A stretch of DNA of 31,010 nucleotides from Alectryocaccomicrobium faecavium (lineage in GTDB: Bacteria > Bacillota > Clostridia > Christensenellales > Aristaeellaceae), in the NCBI GenBank assembly GCA_018713425.1, contig DVOT01000124.1, positions 1-31,010 on the forward strand, given 5' to 3'. Every line of letters starts with the position of its first letter. The first letter of the stretch is position 1. The position numbers were made by a program, and so were the translations under genes. Shown piece after piece: positions 9,425-17,412 of the stretch. The notes below the pieces were generated by a model. The model was not told where the DNA came from and did not search any database. It saw only the letters and a program-made list of their open reading frames with translations.

Positions 9425-9430
9425 CCTCCC
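9425..9430 (-). promoter_or_regulatory. Ribosome binding site that fixes the GTG start of the giant kinase
   Basis: GGGAGG on the minus strand lies six bases before the GTG at 9416-9418. No ATG in this frame lies at a suitable distance. The nearby TTG overlaps the spacer and is too close to be used. Confidence 0.7.
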
Positions 9431-9486
9431 GTTTCCTCCCTAGGTTTCCGCCAACCATCGTCTCCAGCCCGTTTGCGGCCCGGGTG

Positions 9487-10434
9487 CTATTTTCCCAGCG
9501 TCTGTACAAACAGATACGCGCACCCCAAAGCGCCTGCCGAAAAGAGCGCCGCACAGGCCGCGGCCAATTTTTGCCGGATTTTCAGGCGGTGTACGCGCCG
9601 ATCCGCTTCGCTCGTATCCGCCACCCGCATAATCTTCACGATCACACAGGTTACATTATCGGACTCCACATGGTGCGCGCCTGCGTGGCGCACAGCCTCT
9701 TTCACAATGGCGGCCGCGTTGGCTTCGGCGCTGCGGCCCGGATCCATCAGCTCCTGGATTTCCGCATCCTTCAAGCTATCATTTACGCCATCGCTGCATA
9801 TCATAAAGCAATCGCCCACCTGGAGCGGCAAGCGCTCACTGATGACCGATTGCAGCTGCTCGGTGCGCATGGGCATGCCCAAATGGTGCGTGATCACGTT
9901 TTTGCGCGCGTGCGACCAGGCCTCTTCCGGCGTGATGCGCCCGGCATCCACCAGGCGCTGTACCTCGGATTGGTCCTTTGTAATGGGGCAAAGTTTGCCA
10001 TCCCGCAAAAGATACACGCGGCTATCGCCCACATGCGCAGTGCGATACCACCAATCGCCAACCACCAGCATTGCCGCCGTGCTGCCGCAAGCGCCGCTGC
10101 GCAAGTTGTTATCGGTGGAAATTTTGTCGATCTCCTTTGAGGTTTCCGTCAAAAAATTGCGAATGTTTTCCGCGTTGTCGATGTGTTCGCTGCTCAGCTG
10201 ATATTCGCAGAGCTTTTGCGCGGCACAGAAAGAGGCCTGCTCGCCAAATTCGCCGCCGCCCATGCCATCAAAAACCGCGTACACCTGCACCGGTTGCGCA
10301 TTTTGCACGCTCACCTTGCCCCCGCGATCCATCTGTTCGCGCTTGAGGAATATGCCATTGAGGTAAAAATTGTCCTCATTGTTCTTCCGGCCGCCGATGG
10401 CATTGTACGCAGCTGCTTCCACCCTGATCCCCAT
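9487..10434 (-). CDS. PP2C-family Ser/Thr protein phosphatase with C-terminal membrane anchor
   Basis: The 315-residue protein carries the PP2C (PPM) metal-site motifs in order: NED (19-21), VFDGMGGGEFGE (54-65), GSTAAM (117-122), GDSRVYLLRDG (136-146), CSDGVND (213-219) and SDN (258-260). Both metal-binding Asp residues expected in the core are present, so it should be an active Mn/Mg-dependent phosphatase removing phosphate from Ser/Thr. Residues about 288-310 form one hydrophobic segment close to the C-terminus, so the enzyme is probably tethered to the membrane facing the cytoplasm. It sits between the anchored MBG gene (33-base gap) and the giant kinase gene (68-base gap). PP2C and Hanks-type kinases are usually paired, with the phosphatase reversing the kinase. 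GGAAAGGAG precedes the ATG. Confidence 0.95.
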   Translation of the reverse strand: MGIRVEAAAYNAIGGRKNNEDNFYLNGIFLKREQMDRGGKVSVQNAQPVQVYAVFDGMGGGEFGEQASFCAAQKLCEYQLSSEHIDNAENIRNFLTETSKEIDKISTDNNLRSGACGSTAAMLVVGDWWYRTAHVGDSRVYLLRDGKLCPITKDQSEVQRLVDAGRITPEEAWSHARKNVITHHLGMPMRTEQLQSVISERLPLQVGDCFMICSDGVNDSLKDAEIQELMDPGRSAEANAAAIVKEAVRHAGAHHVESDNVTCVIVKIMRVADTSEADRRVHRLKIRQKLAAACAALFSAGALGCAYLFVQTLGK

Positions 10435-10467
10435 AATCGGCTCCTTTCCCGCCGTTTGCCGGCCAAG

Positions 10468-13400
10468 TTATTCCGCGCCCCCAATGGTGCGATTGCTCTT
10501 ACGGCTCACTTTATCCAGCAACCGGAACTGTTCGCGCCGGATTCGCTTTCTCAGCCGGCAAGAAAGCAGCGCGCTGCCCACAGCCAAGAGCGCGCAGGCG
10601 ATTGCCAACCCCAGCCAAACCATGGCGAGCGCCATCCAAGCAAGGGGGATTTCCACCTTCTCCGCCTCCACATTCTCGCATACAACCTGCACATCCACCT
10701 GCTCCCGTTTTTCCGCAAGAGCAAAATCCTCCACGGCAAACGCATACCGTTCCTCTGAAACCGCAGTTACCTCCGCCCCGGCATCTGTGCCGTTCACAAA
10801 AACGCGCAGATCCGCCGTTTCCACCGGCGCATTGGTTTCCACCGTTCCCGAAAAACCGATTTTTCCGCTGAGGGAAACGTTGATGCGTTCCAGGGGCGCG
10901 CCCGCCGCGTCTGTGAAAGAAACAGCGAGGATCTCCAGCGGTATAGCGGCATATGCGTTGGTCAGCTCGCCTGTATAATTTCCCTGTCCTTCCACGGACA
11001 CAACCAAATCGCCATCGTCCATTTCTTCCTGTGCTAGGATATAATCTTTGCCTTCCACCAGCAGGTTGCCAAGATCGTCCCGCACGGCAAACCCGTTTCC
11101 TTCGCGCACGATTTCGCCCAGGCCGATATCGCGCGGCAGAATGGTTACCTTGCCAGGCCGATATTCTATGGCATAGTTGCCCTGCTCAGCGCTGTTCACC
11201 AGCGCATCCCCTTCCTGGGCGGGGAAACCAATGGAATACGTTCCATCCGCCGTTTTCTCCAGGGCCGGTGCGACCCGGATGGCTTCTTCCGCCTCCGTTC
11301 CCGCCACAAGGCCTTCCGCCGTCCACGAAAGATGGGTGGGGACCTCATCGCCATAGGTCATTTCCACATCCGCCGCTGTCACGATCACCTGGCGAGGCAG
11401 AATTTCGAATTCCGCCTCCAAGCGCACTTCCTGCGCGGGCGACCATTTTGTCCAAGTGGCCGTCACCCGATAGCTGCCCACATCGACGGGCGCGTCTATC
11501 GCGTTGCCTTCGCTATCGTAGTAGGCATAAACACCCGGAATTGTCCCATAGCCGGAAGCGATGTGCGCGTTTGCGCCCTGGGCGTCATACGTCCAGCTTT
11601 CTATGTGCAGCCATGCTTCCTCCGCCGTTTCCGCAACGAACGTCACCATCAGGTTGGGATCAAAGTATTCCGGGCCTTTTGCGCCATATACAACCGCCCC
11701 GGCATCAAAACTGGCGGCCAGCGCCGGGCTGACGTCTTCCAAAACGGCGGTCTTGTTCACCATATCCACGCGCGCCACCACCGCGCGGGGGAGAATCATC
11801 AATTTCCTTTGGGCAATGCCCGCGTAATTCCCCACACCTTCAATGACGACCACAATTTCCCCCGCGTCCGTCAAATTGTCCGTTTCCGCGCCATCGCGAT
11901 AAAAGCGCAGGGAATAATCCGTGCCTTCTTCCAGCGGCAGCGGGTTTCCTTCCCGGTCTCTAAAGCGGATGCCAACCGCGTCGGCATAGGATTCCGCATT
12001 GTAAGTAACCTGCACCGCCTCATCTTCCTCCGCCGCAATCTGAGCGCCAACGCTCAATTCCACGGCCATGCCGTTATAAAAGCTCGCGCCCTGCTCAAAA
12101 GCCAGAACGGCTTCTTCCACATTGAAATTCCCCTCGTACTTCGCTCGCACCGTTTCCCAATCCGGCGCATCCTCACTAGGGGCAATGGCTTGCGGGAATA
12201 CGATCAGCTTGCCCGGCTGAAGGGAAATTGCGTAATTGTCCTGCTGAGCGGCGAAAGCCCCTTCAAACGCTGCGAACGCATTCTCGCCGATGCCCGCCTC
12301 ATTCTGGCTGGCCAAAACCGTGATATTGCCGCTGTAATAATCGCCGCTCACCAGGCCATTCTCGGGCAAGCAGCCAAATTCTGTGGGATCCGCTTCCAAG
12401 GGCATGCGCTGTTCATCGTATACCATAGCTTTAGACGCGCTGACGAGGGCAATCTCCCGCTTGCCAATGCTCACCGTATCGCGCGCCCACTCCACGGAAA
12501 GGAGGAAATTGCCGCCCATATCCATCCGCAGCATTTCTTCCAGTTCGGCCTTGCGCGCCCCAATGGAGTAATCGCCCGCTTCGGCCCCCTGAACCCTGCC
12601 GCTCACGCCGTTTTTCCACGTGGCGCTGCCATTGAGCTTGGCCAAAGCAGCGTCTTGCTGCGCCTGCGTTTGCGCTTCGATCGAAACTGCCTTGCAGGTG
12701 TATCCCAGGCTTTGCTCTGTGCCGTCATAGACATATTCCGCATCCTGTTCAACGGAAAGCCTCACGCTCACCGGCGCGGGCGTGATTTTCATGCGCACGA
12801 TGGCATACTCGCCGCCCTGCAAACCGTTCGTGAGATTGCAATAACCAAACCGGCACCCTTCTTTTTCTGCGCGGATGTAGAACACCTTTTCGCCCACATC
12901 CGTCATGCGCGGCAGGCCTTGCTGCCAAACAATGGGTTCCTGCGGGTTTTCCCCCGCCGCATCAATTTCCCTGTAATACCAGCGCACATCCCCCATGGTC
13001 TCGCGCTCTTCTTCGCGTCCAAAGGGGAGAAGCGCAAAGGATTCTCCCACCTGCCAAAGCGAATGGATCCTGTACATCGGTTCGGGCAACACGTGCACGC
13101 CGCCCGAATATTCCGCCACATAATCCTCCACGCAAATCTGCACCACCGGACTAGGCGTAGGCGCGGGCGTGGGGGTAGGCGTTGCCACAGGCGTGGGGGC
13201 AAGCGTAGGCGTAGGCGTTGCCACAGGTGTGGGGACAAGCGTGGTCGTAGGCGTCGCCACAGGCGTGGGGACAAGCGTGGTCGTAGGCATCGCCACAGGC
13301 GTGGGGGCAAGCGTAGGCGTAGGCGTTGCCATGGGCGTAGACGTCGCAAAAGAAACGATCCTCACATCGCTGTCAGCAACAATCCCATGGTAACACAGCG

Positions 13401-14136
13401 CCACTTCCAGCGTATCCCATTCTTCCTCTGGGAAGGGCTGATTCTGCCGCGCATAGCGCACGCTGTAGGCATCAGCGAAGGAAAACGCGCTCTCCAGCCC
13501 AATTTCTGCGGAAAGGACTTCCCGCTCGCCCTGCCGAAAGGCAATCCGCACGGTATATTCCTCCGGGCTGGCGATCCCGGTGCATTGCACCAGCAAGGCA
13601 TCGCCCGTCACCGAGGAAATGGCAATGTTCACGGCCGTTTCTCCCTCCAGGACAAACGCGAGCGCTCCCGGCGCATTTGTTTGGCCTTGGGGTTCGAACA
13701 AGCCGCGCCAAAGCAGCCTGCCATCCGTTTCTTTGCCTTCCGTGATGATGATGCAGCGGATTCCGGCGGGAAGGCACACTGCCTTTCCACCGTCGCTCAA
13801 ATCGGCGACTTTCCAGCCCGACGCGTTTGGATCCCCTTGCGAAGAATACTGGATCAGCACGTCGCCGTCCGCAAAAGCGCTGAAATCGAGCGCCACCGAA
13901 GTTGCGGCGTCGCCAGAAGCATACAGCGAAAACGGGAATTCCTCCGTCGCTTCCTGTTCATTCGCCTGCGCGCCCACGAGATGGACGGGAATCGTCTGCC
14001 CCGCGGAAGGCGCGAAAGAGGCGGAAGGCGCGGACAATCCGCTCCCGCCCTTTATCACTGTTTCCCCTTCCGCCAGAGCCAGCAGCCCGAAAACCAAAGC
14101 TGCCAAGCACGCCGCCAACACTGCCAATCGCTTCAT
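10468..14136 (-). CDS. Exported MBG-domain surface protein with C-terminal membrane anchor
   Basis: The 1221-22-residue product begins with a signal peptide (MKRLAVLAACLAALVFG..., cleavage likely near 22). About 240 residues of beta-rich sequence lead to a Thr/Pro/Ala stalk (about 265-332). Then come several MBG-type Ig-like domains recognisable by YVYDGTEQSLGY, MVYDEQRMPL, EMTYGDEVPTHL and IEGVGNYAG/VEGQGNYTG turns. Near the C-terminus is one copy of a short Ig-like module also seen in the kinase and VWA-FHA proteins. A membrane segment (about 1165-1190) is followed by a basic cytoplasmic tail of about 35 residues with many Arg/Lys/Ser. No LPXTG sorting motif is seen. It is therefore probably a membrane-anchored, wall-spanning protein; a binding role is inferred only. 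GAGGAG lies eight bases before the ATG. It shares an operon with the VWA-FHA, PP2C and kinase genes. Confidence 0.85.
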   Translation of the reverse strand: MKRLAVLAACLAALVFGLLALAEGETVIKGGSGLSAPSASFAPSAGQTIPVHLVGAQANEQEATEEFPFSLYASGDAATSVALDFSAFADGDVLIQYSSQGDPNASGWKVADLSDGGKAVCLPAGIRCIIITEGKETDGRLLWRGLFEPQGQTNAPGALAFVLEGETAVNIAISSVTGDALLVQCTGIASPEEYTVRIAFRQGEREVLSAEIGLESAFSFADAYSVRYARQNQPFPEEEWDTLEVALCYHGIVADSDVRIVSFATSTPMATPTPTLAPTPVAMPTTTLVPTPVATPTTTLVPTPVATPTPTLAPTPVATPTPTPAPTPSPVVQICVEDYVAEYSGGVHVLPEPMYRIHSLWQVGESFALLPFGREEERETMGDVRWYYREIDAAGENPQEPIVWQQGLPRMTDVGEKVFYIRAEKEGCRFGYCNLTNGLQGGEYAIVRMKITPAPVSVRLSVEQDAEYVYDGTEQSLGYTCKAVSIEAQTQAQQDAALAKLNGSATWKNGVSGRVQGAEAGDYSIGARKAELEEMLRMDMGGNFLLSVEWARDTVSIGKREIALVSASKAMVYDEQRMPLEADPTEFGCLPENGLVSGDYYSGNITVLASQNEAGIGENAFAAFEGAFAAQQDNYAISLQPGKLIVFPQAIAPSEDAPDWETVRAKYEGNFNVEEAVLAFEQGASFYNGMAVELSVGAQIAAEEDEAVQVTYNAESYADAVGIRFRDREGNPLPLEEGTDYSLRFYRDGAETDNLTDAGEIVVVIEGVGNYAGIAQRKLMILPRAVVARVDMVNKTAVLEDVSPALAASFDAGAVVYGAKGPEYFDPNLMVTFVAETAEEAWLHIESWTYDAQGANAHIASGYGTIPGVYAYYDSEGNAIDAPVDVGSYRVTATWTKWSPAQEVRLEAEFEILPRQVIVTAADVEMTYGDEVPTHLSWTAEGLVAGTEAEEAIRVAPALEKTADGTYSIGFPAQEGDALVNSAEQGNYAIEYRPGKVTILPRDIGLGEIVREGNGFAVRDDLGNLLVEGKDYILAQEEMDDGDLVVSVEGQGNYTGELTNAYAAIPLEILAVSFTDAAGAPLERINVSLSGKIGFSGTVETNAPVETADLRVFVNGTDAGAEVTAVSEERYAFAVEDFALAEKREQVDVQVVCENVEAEKVEIPLAWMALAMVWLGLAIACALLAVGSALLSCRLRKRIRREQFRLLDKVSRKSNRTIGGAE
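13143..13345 (-). repeat. Thr/Pro/Ala/Val stalk repeats in the anchored MBG protein
   Basis: DNA repeats of about 33-36 bases (plus-strand gcgtaggcgttgccacaggc type) encode TPTxTLxPTPVA units repeated about five times, giving an extended stalk. The copies are near identical, so the number of units may vary between strains. Confidence 0.85.
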
Positions 14137-14214
14137 GCGCCATTCTCCTCGCCGTTTTTCTCTTCCCCCAGGGGCATGGCAAGAAATCCATGCCCCGCCA
14201 GAAAACGATACAAA

Positions 14215-16980
14215 TCATTCTTGCCCTGTCTTGAATAGAAACTTGAGGGCAGTGTAGCCGATCACGACGCTATCGCCGCTAACAATCTTGCGCGCTTCAT
14301 GGGCGGAAATCTTTGCGCCATTGTGCTTTGTGCCATTGGTGGAGCCAAGATCCTCGATATAAACGTCCATTCCATCAAAGCTCAAAGACAAGTGCGGGCT
14401 AGAAACCGTGCTATCGCTGATGACAATATCCTCGCTGTAATCCCCGCGCCCAATGGTGACGGGCCGGGCCACTTCCACGTGAACGCTGCGCGCGCCACGC
14501 GGTTCCCGCCGGTAAATCTCCTCCATGGTGATATCGATGCCGCGGTCATCCTCGATGCGTACGGTGCCGGTGGACATGCCATAATCCTCGTCCAAACGCA
14601 TGGTACCGCCGCCGGGCTTTTCATCGATGTACAGCGTGCCGCCCGATTCCGAAGCCTGGTTGACGATGATGGTGCCCGAACCGCCGCCAGAGGAAGGAAT
14701 CTCTTCTTCCGCGATGGTATCCATATCGTCGCCATCGCGGATGGTGCCCTTGTCTTCCTGTTCCTTTTCCCGGCCGAGCCGGGTATCGAACGTGCTGGAA
14801 TTGGTGCTTTGGATATTCGACTTCCCGCGGTTGCGCCGCGCGTGGAGGATTGCCCAGATGAGGAGCGCCACGAGCAGCGCCGCGATTGCCGCCGCGTACC
14901 AGATTGTGCCGTTTCCCACCATATCCCGCACCACCGTTTGCACCTGCTGTACAAAGCTGGGCACGGGCGTAGGCGTGGGTGCGGGCGTGATCACCGGCGC
15001 GGGCGTGGGCGTAGGTGTGGGCGGCGGCGTCACCTCCGGGCGGCGGGTGGGCGTGGGCGTGGGTGCAGGCGTGGGCGTGACCACGAGCAGCTTTTCCGTG
15101 TTGGAGCTCACGCTGGTGTCGCTCGCCAGGCGCGCGCGCACATCGATTTGCGTCGCGCCTTCGCTGGGCAGATATTCCACCTCGAAAGTATAGCTTCCGT
15201 CGCTCGCCTCCACCAAGCTCACTTCGCTCTTGTTTGCGTTGATGTACATGGCGATGTTATCTGCCTCTACCTCGCCCGAAACCACCTCGATGCGCCCGCG
15301 GATCAGCACTTCTTCCTCCGCGATATAGGTCACGCGCGCGTCTGTCAACGTGAGCTGCAATTCCGGCGCGGGGGTGGGCGCGGGGGTGATAAGGTTCAGC
15401 CGCTGCATGCGGGAAGAAATCTGCGCATCCTCCAGCTGAATTTGCACATTCAGCTCCACCACGCTCAAATCCTCCACCGTGTAGTGCGCGGTGAATTCAT
15501 ATTGGCTGGCGTTCAGGCGCGTAACCGTCGCGTCTTCGCACAATACATCGTTGATGTAAACGCGCATATCTTCGCCATCCACGCTGCCCTGCACATTGAC
15601 CACGCCGGTGATGGTTAGCAATTCGCCCTGCTGGATGAGCAGATCCCGACCCGCGTCGTCCAGTTCCACCGCCAGAATGGGCGCGGGCGTGGCTGTGGGG
15701 CCAGGCGTGGGCGCGAGCACGTTGATGCGCTGCACGCGCGAGGCGATCCGTAGATCCGTGATTTCCGCCTGCACATCCAAGGCCACAGTGCCGCTGGGAA
15801 CCATGCCTTCTGCGGCAAAGGTATAGCTCGTTCCATTGCGCATCAGCGCGGTCAGCCGCCAGGGCTCGCCATTGACCGTGATGGACAGGTCGTCTTCCTC
15901 CACCTCGCCCTGCTCGATGAGGATCGCTCCGGTGATGGTCAGCCTGCTGCTGCCCGGATGCTCCACGCTTTCCGCGTCCAATTCCAGCGAAATTTCCGGG
16001 ATGGGCGTAGCGGTGGGGGCGATGGTGGGCATGGGAACATTTTTCCAATTGATGTTTTGCTGCAGCTCATTGCTCACCAGGAAGGCCCCATTTTCCGGCT
16101 GGAAGCCAACCTTAAAGGTGCTGGGCTCGACAAAGCCCGCGCGGCCCTCCGTATTCACCAACGTGGTGCGCAGTACGATAGCGCTGCGCATAATATCGCA
16201 AATGGCATCCAAGGCCTGGCCGGTTTGTTCGGCGGGGATATCGTATTGGCCGCCGCCGGTAACCTGGGCGAATTCCGCCAAGCTTTCCTGATCCACGCCA
16301 TCGTTATCGTTGAGGCCGATGCAATACAGCGGCACCTGCGCGCTGGTAACCTCATCAAAGATGCCTTCTTTGGTGTAGGATTGCATTTCTTCCGTGGGAT
16401 CGTTTTTGCCATCGGTGATCATGATCACCGCGCTGCGTCCATCCGTGGAGGCCGCCAGCGTCACCGCATCGATCACGCCTTTATACAGCGCCGTCATTCC
16501 CTCATTTGCCTCCAGGCCATCAATCGCCTCGTGCAAGGCGGTCTGGCTGGCGCTGTTCACAATCCGCTGGGTCATCACTTCGCCAAAGGTGATGATGGTA
16601 GCCGTATCGTGCGGGCCGAAATCCTCCACAAAGGCATGCAAGCCCTCGCGCACGTCCTCCATCATGGCCTCCGTCACCGTCCGGGATACATCCACGCTGA
16701 AAACATAGTGGATGCCCTGCTTTTTGGGGTCGAACGCCTCAACGCTCTCCACTTCCAGCGTTCTGCCATCGATGGCAATATCGAACTGATCCGTGGAAAA
16801 ATCCCCCGTAACCGGGCTGCCTGCGCTATCCGTCAGGCTGACATACATCGTCAAATCCGCGTTTCGCTGCTGTACCTGGTTGAGCGTGATGGCGCTTGCC
16901 ACGCCCGCGGCCAACCCATCTTGCGCCGGGAGCGCCAGCGCCAGCAACAGGATCCAGCCCACAATTGCCATTCGTTTCAT
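14215..16980 (-). CDS. Membrane protein with extracellular VWA domain, Ig-like modules and cytoplasmic FHA domain
   Basis: 921 residues. Signal peptide or N-terminal anchor at about 1-24. The VWA domain (about 90-275) has a near-complete metal site: D97-x-S99-x-T101, T163 and D190 in MITDGKND. Three Ig-like modules of about 90 residues follow, then a Thr/Pro stalk, one membrane segment (about 690-715), an acidic linker rich in Gly-Thr motifs (742-820), and an FHA domain (about 833-918) with IGRGDYSED, SSPHLSL and STNGTKHNG. These carry the Arg, Ser, His and Asn that read phospho-threonine. VWA domains bind protein ligands through a metal; FHA domains bind phospho-Thr proteins inside the cell. 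The protein thus links outside binding to the kinase/PP2C pair encoded next to it. The frame is open upstream to 17313, but AAAGGAG eight bases before 16980 and the signal peptide fix this start. Confidence 0.93.
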   Translation of the reverse strand: MKRMAIVGWILLLALALPAQDGLAAGVASAITLNQVQQRNADLTMYVSLTDSAGSPVTGDFSTDQFDIAIDGRTLEVESVEAFDPKKQGIHYVFSVDVSRTVTEAMMEDVREGLHAFVEDFGPHDTATIITFGEVMTQRIVNSASQTALHEAIDGLEANEGMTALYKGVIDAVTLAASTDGRSAVIMITDGKNDPTEEMQSYTKEGIFDEVTSAQVPLYCIGLNDNDGVDQESLAEFAQVTGGGQYDIPAEQTGQALDAICDIMRSAIVLRTTLVNTEGRAGFVEPSTFKVGFQPENGAFLVSNELQQNINWKNVPMPTIAPTATPIPEISLELDAESVEHPGSSRLTITGAILIEQGEVEEDDLSITVNGEPWRLTALMRNGTSYTFAAEGMVPSGTVALDVQAEITDLRIASRVQRINVLAPTPGPTATPAPILAVELDDAGRDLLIQQGELLTITGVVNVQGSVDGEDMRVYINDVLCEDATVTRLNASQYEFTAHYTVEDLSVVELNVQIQLEDAQISSRMQRLNLITPAPTPAPELQLTLTDARVTYIAEEEVLIRGRIEVVSGEVEADNIAMYINANKSEVSLVEASDGSYTFEVEYLPSEGATQIDVRARLASDTSVSSNTEKLLVVTPTPAPTPTPTRRPEVTPPPTPTPTPAPVITPAPTPTPVPSFVQQVQTVVRDMVGNGTIWYAAAIAALLVALLIWAILHARRNRGKSNIQSTNSSTFDTRLGREKEQEDKGTIRDGDDMDTIAEEEIPSSGGGSGTIIVNQASESGGTLYIDEKPGGGTMRLDEDYGMSTGTVRIEDDRGIDITMEEIYRREPRGARSVHVEVARPVTIGRGDYSEDIVISDSTVSSPHLSLSFDGMDVYIEDLGSTNGTKHNGAKISAHEARKIVSGDSVVIGYTALKFLFKTGQE
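14958..15085 (-). repeat. Thr/Pro stalk repeats in the VWA-FHA protein
   Basis: Short imperfect repeats (gcgtgggcgtaggtgtgggc type on the plus strand) encode PTPAPTPTPTRRPEV and PTPTPTPAPVITP-like sequence between the last Ig-like module and the membrane segment. Confidence 0.75.
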
Positions 16981-16988
16981 CGTCTGTA

Positions 16989-16995
16989 CTCCTTT
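16989..16995 (-). promoter_or_regulatory. Ribosome binding site that fixes the start of the VWA-FHA gene
   Basis: AAAGGAG lies eight bases upstream of the ATG at 16980, and the codons after it give a clean signal peptide. The longer in-frame reading from 17313 would place about 111 Arg/Pro-rich residues, encoded by the hairpin region, in front of the signal peptide. Confidence 0.75.
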
Positions 16996-17029
16996 TCCCT
17001 GGAATCGCGCCAAAGCGCGCTGCTGTGTT

Positions 17030-17096
17030 TCCTGCCGTTGAGCCTCGCAAAAGCATTCCCGGGGCTCAACGGCAGGAGCAGAGGCAATCCCTCTGC
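17030..17096 (-). promoter_or_regulatory. Two abutting hairpins in the leader of the VWA-FHA gene
   Basis: 17030-17044 and 17063-17077 form a perfect 15-base inverted repeat (TCCTGCCGTTGAGCC and its complement) with an 18-base gap. Directly next to it, 17078-17084 and 17090-17096 form a 7-base inverted repeat (GCAGAGG/CCTCTGC, 5-base loop). Both lie 50-116 bases before the start codon on the transcribed strand. No U-run follows, so they may be leader structures, a protein-binding site or a transcript end stabiliser rather than a terminator. Confidence 0.5.
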
Positions 17097-17220
17097 CAGA
17101 TTTCCCTTTTTGCTTCCATCGTTTCCCGTCCGTGAGATAAAGAAAAAAATCCGCAATTTCACAGGAGCCGCCCGTTCTGGGAGAGAATTCGCAGCGAGGA
17201 AATGGCGGAAAGGCGCGTGC

Positions 17221-17256
17221 AAAAAACGGTTTCCCAATCGCCTCAAGCGGAAAACC
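17221..17256 (-). terminator. Probable intrinsic terminator after the large secreted MBG gene
   Basis: On the minus strand GGTTTTCC (17256-17249) pairs with GGGAAACC (17235-17228), eight pairs including one U-G, with a 13-base loop. One base later comes a run of six T (17226-17221). It is about 160 bases after the TGA at 17413. It suggests that the VWA-FHA/MBG/PP2C/kinase genes have their own promoter. Confidence 0.55.
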
Positions 17257-17299
17257 AGCGGTTCCCGCAGCCGTTTCTGGCCACGGGGGAGGGAGCTTT

Positions 17300-17367
17300 G
17301 CCGCGGCGCGCAAGGCCTAGCCAAGCGCCGCGGCGCCTGGCCGGGCGGGATTCCCCGCCCGCCAGGC
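17300..17367 (-). repeat. Pair of strong GC-rich hairpins after the large secreted MBG gene
   Basis: 17335-17349 and 17354-17367 pair over 14 bases with one bulged base and a 4-base loop. Next to it, 17300-17309 and 17325-17334 are a perfect 10-base inverted repeat (GCCGCGGCGC). No T-run follows either. They may back up the terminator at 17221-17256 or protect the 3' end of the message. The rest of the 432-base gap (16981-17412) shows no gene. Confidence 0.5.
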
Positions 17368-17412
17368 CAGCAAGCGCATCGGGCAGCCTGCCTGCCGCGA
17401 TTCCCCACGAAA

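Noticed and set aside
11332..14238. Plus-strand open frame of about 970 codons
   Set aside because: Antisense to the anchored MBG gene, with Arg/His-rich runs opposite the Thr/Pro stalk. No domain can be recognised.
16981..17313. In-frame N-terminal extension of the VWA-FHA protein
   Set aside because: It would place Arg/Pro-rich residues before a good signal peptide, and the region holds hairpins. The start at 16980 has a proper ribosome binding site.
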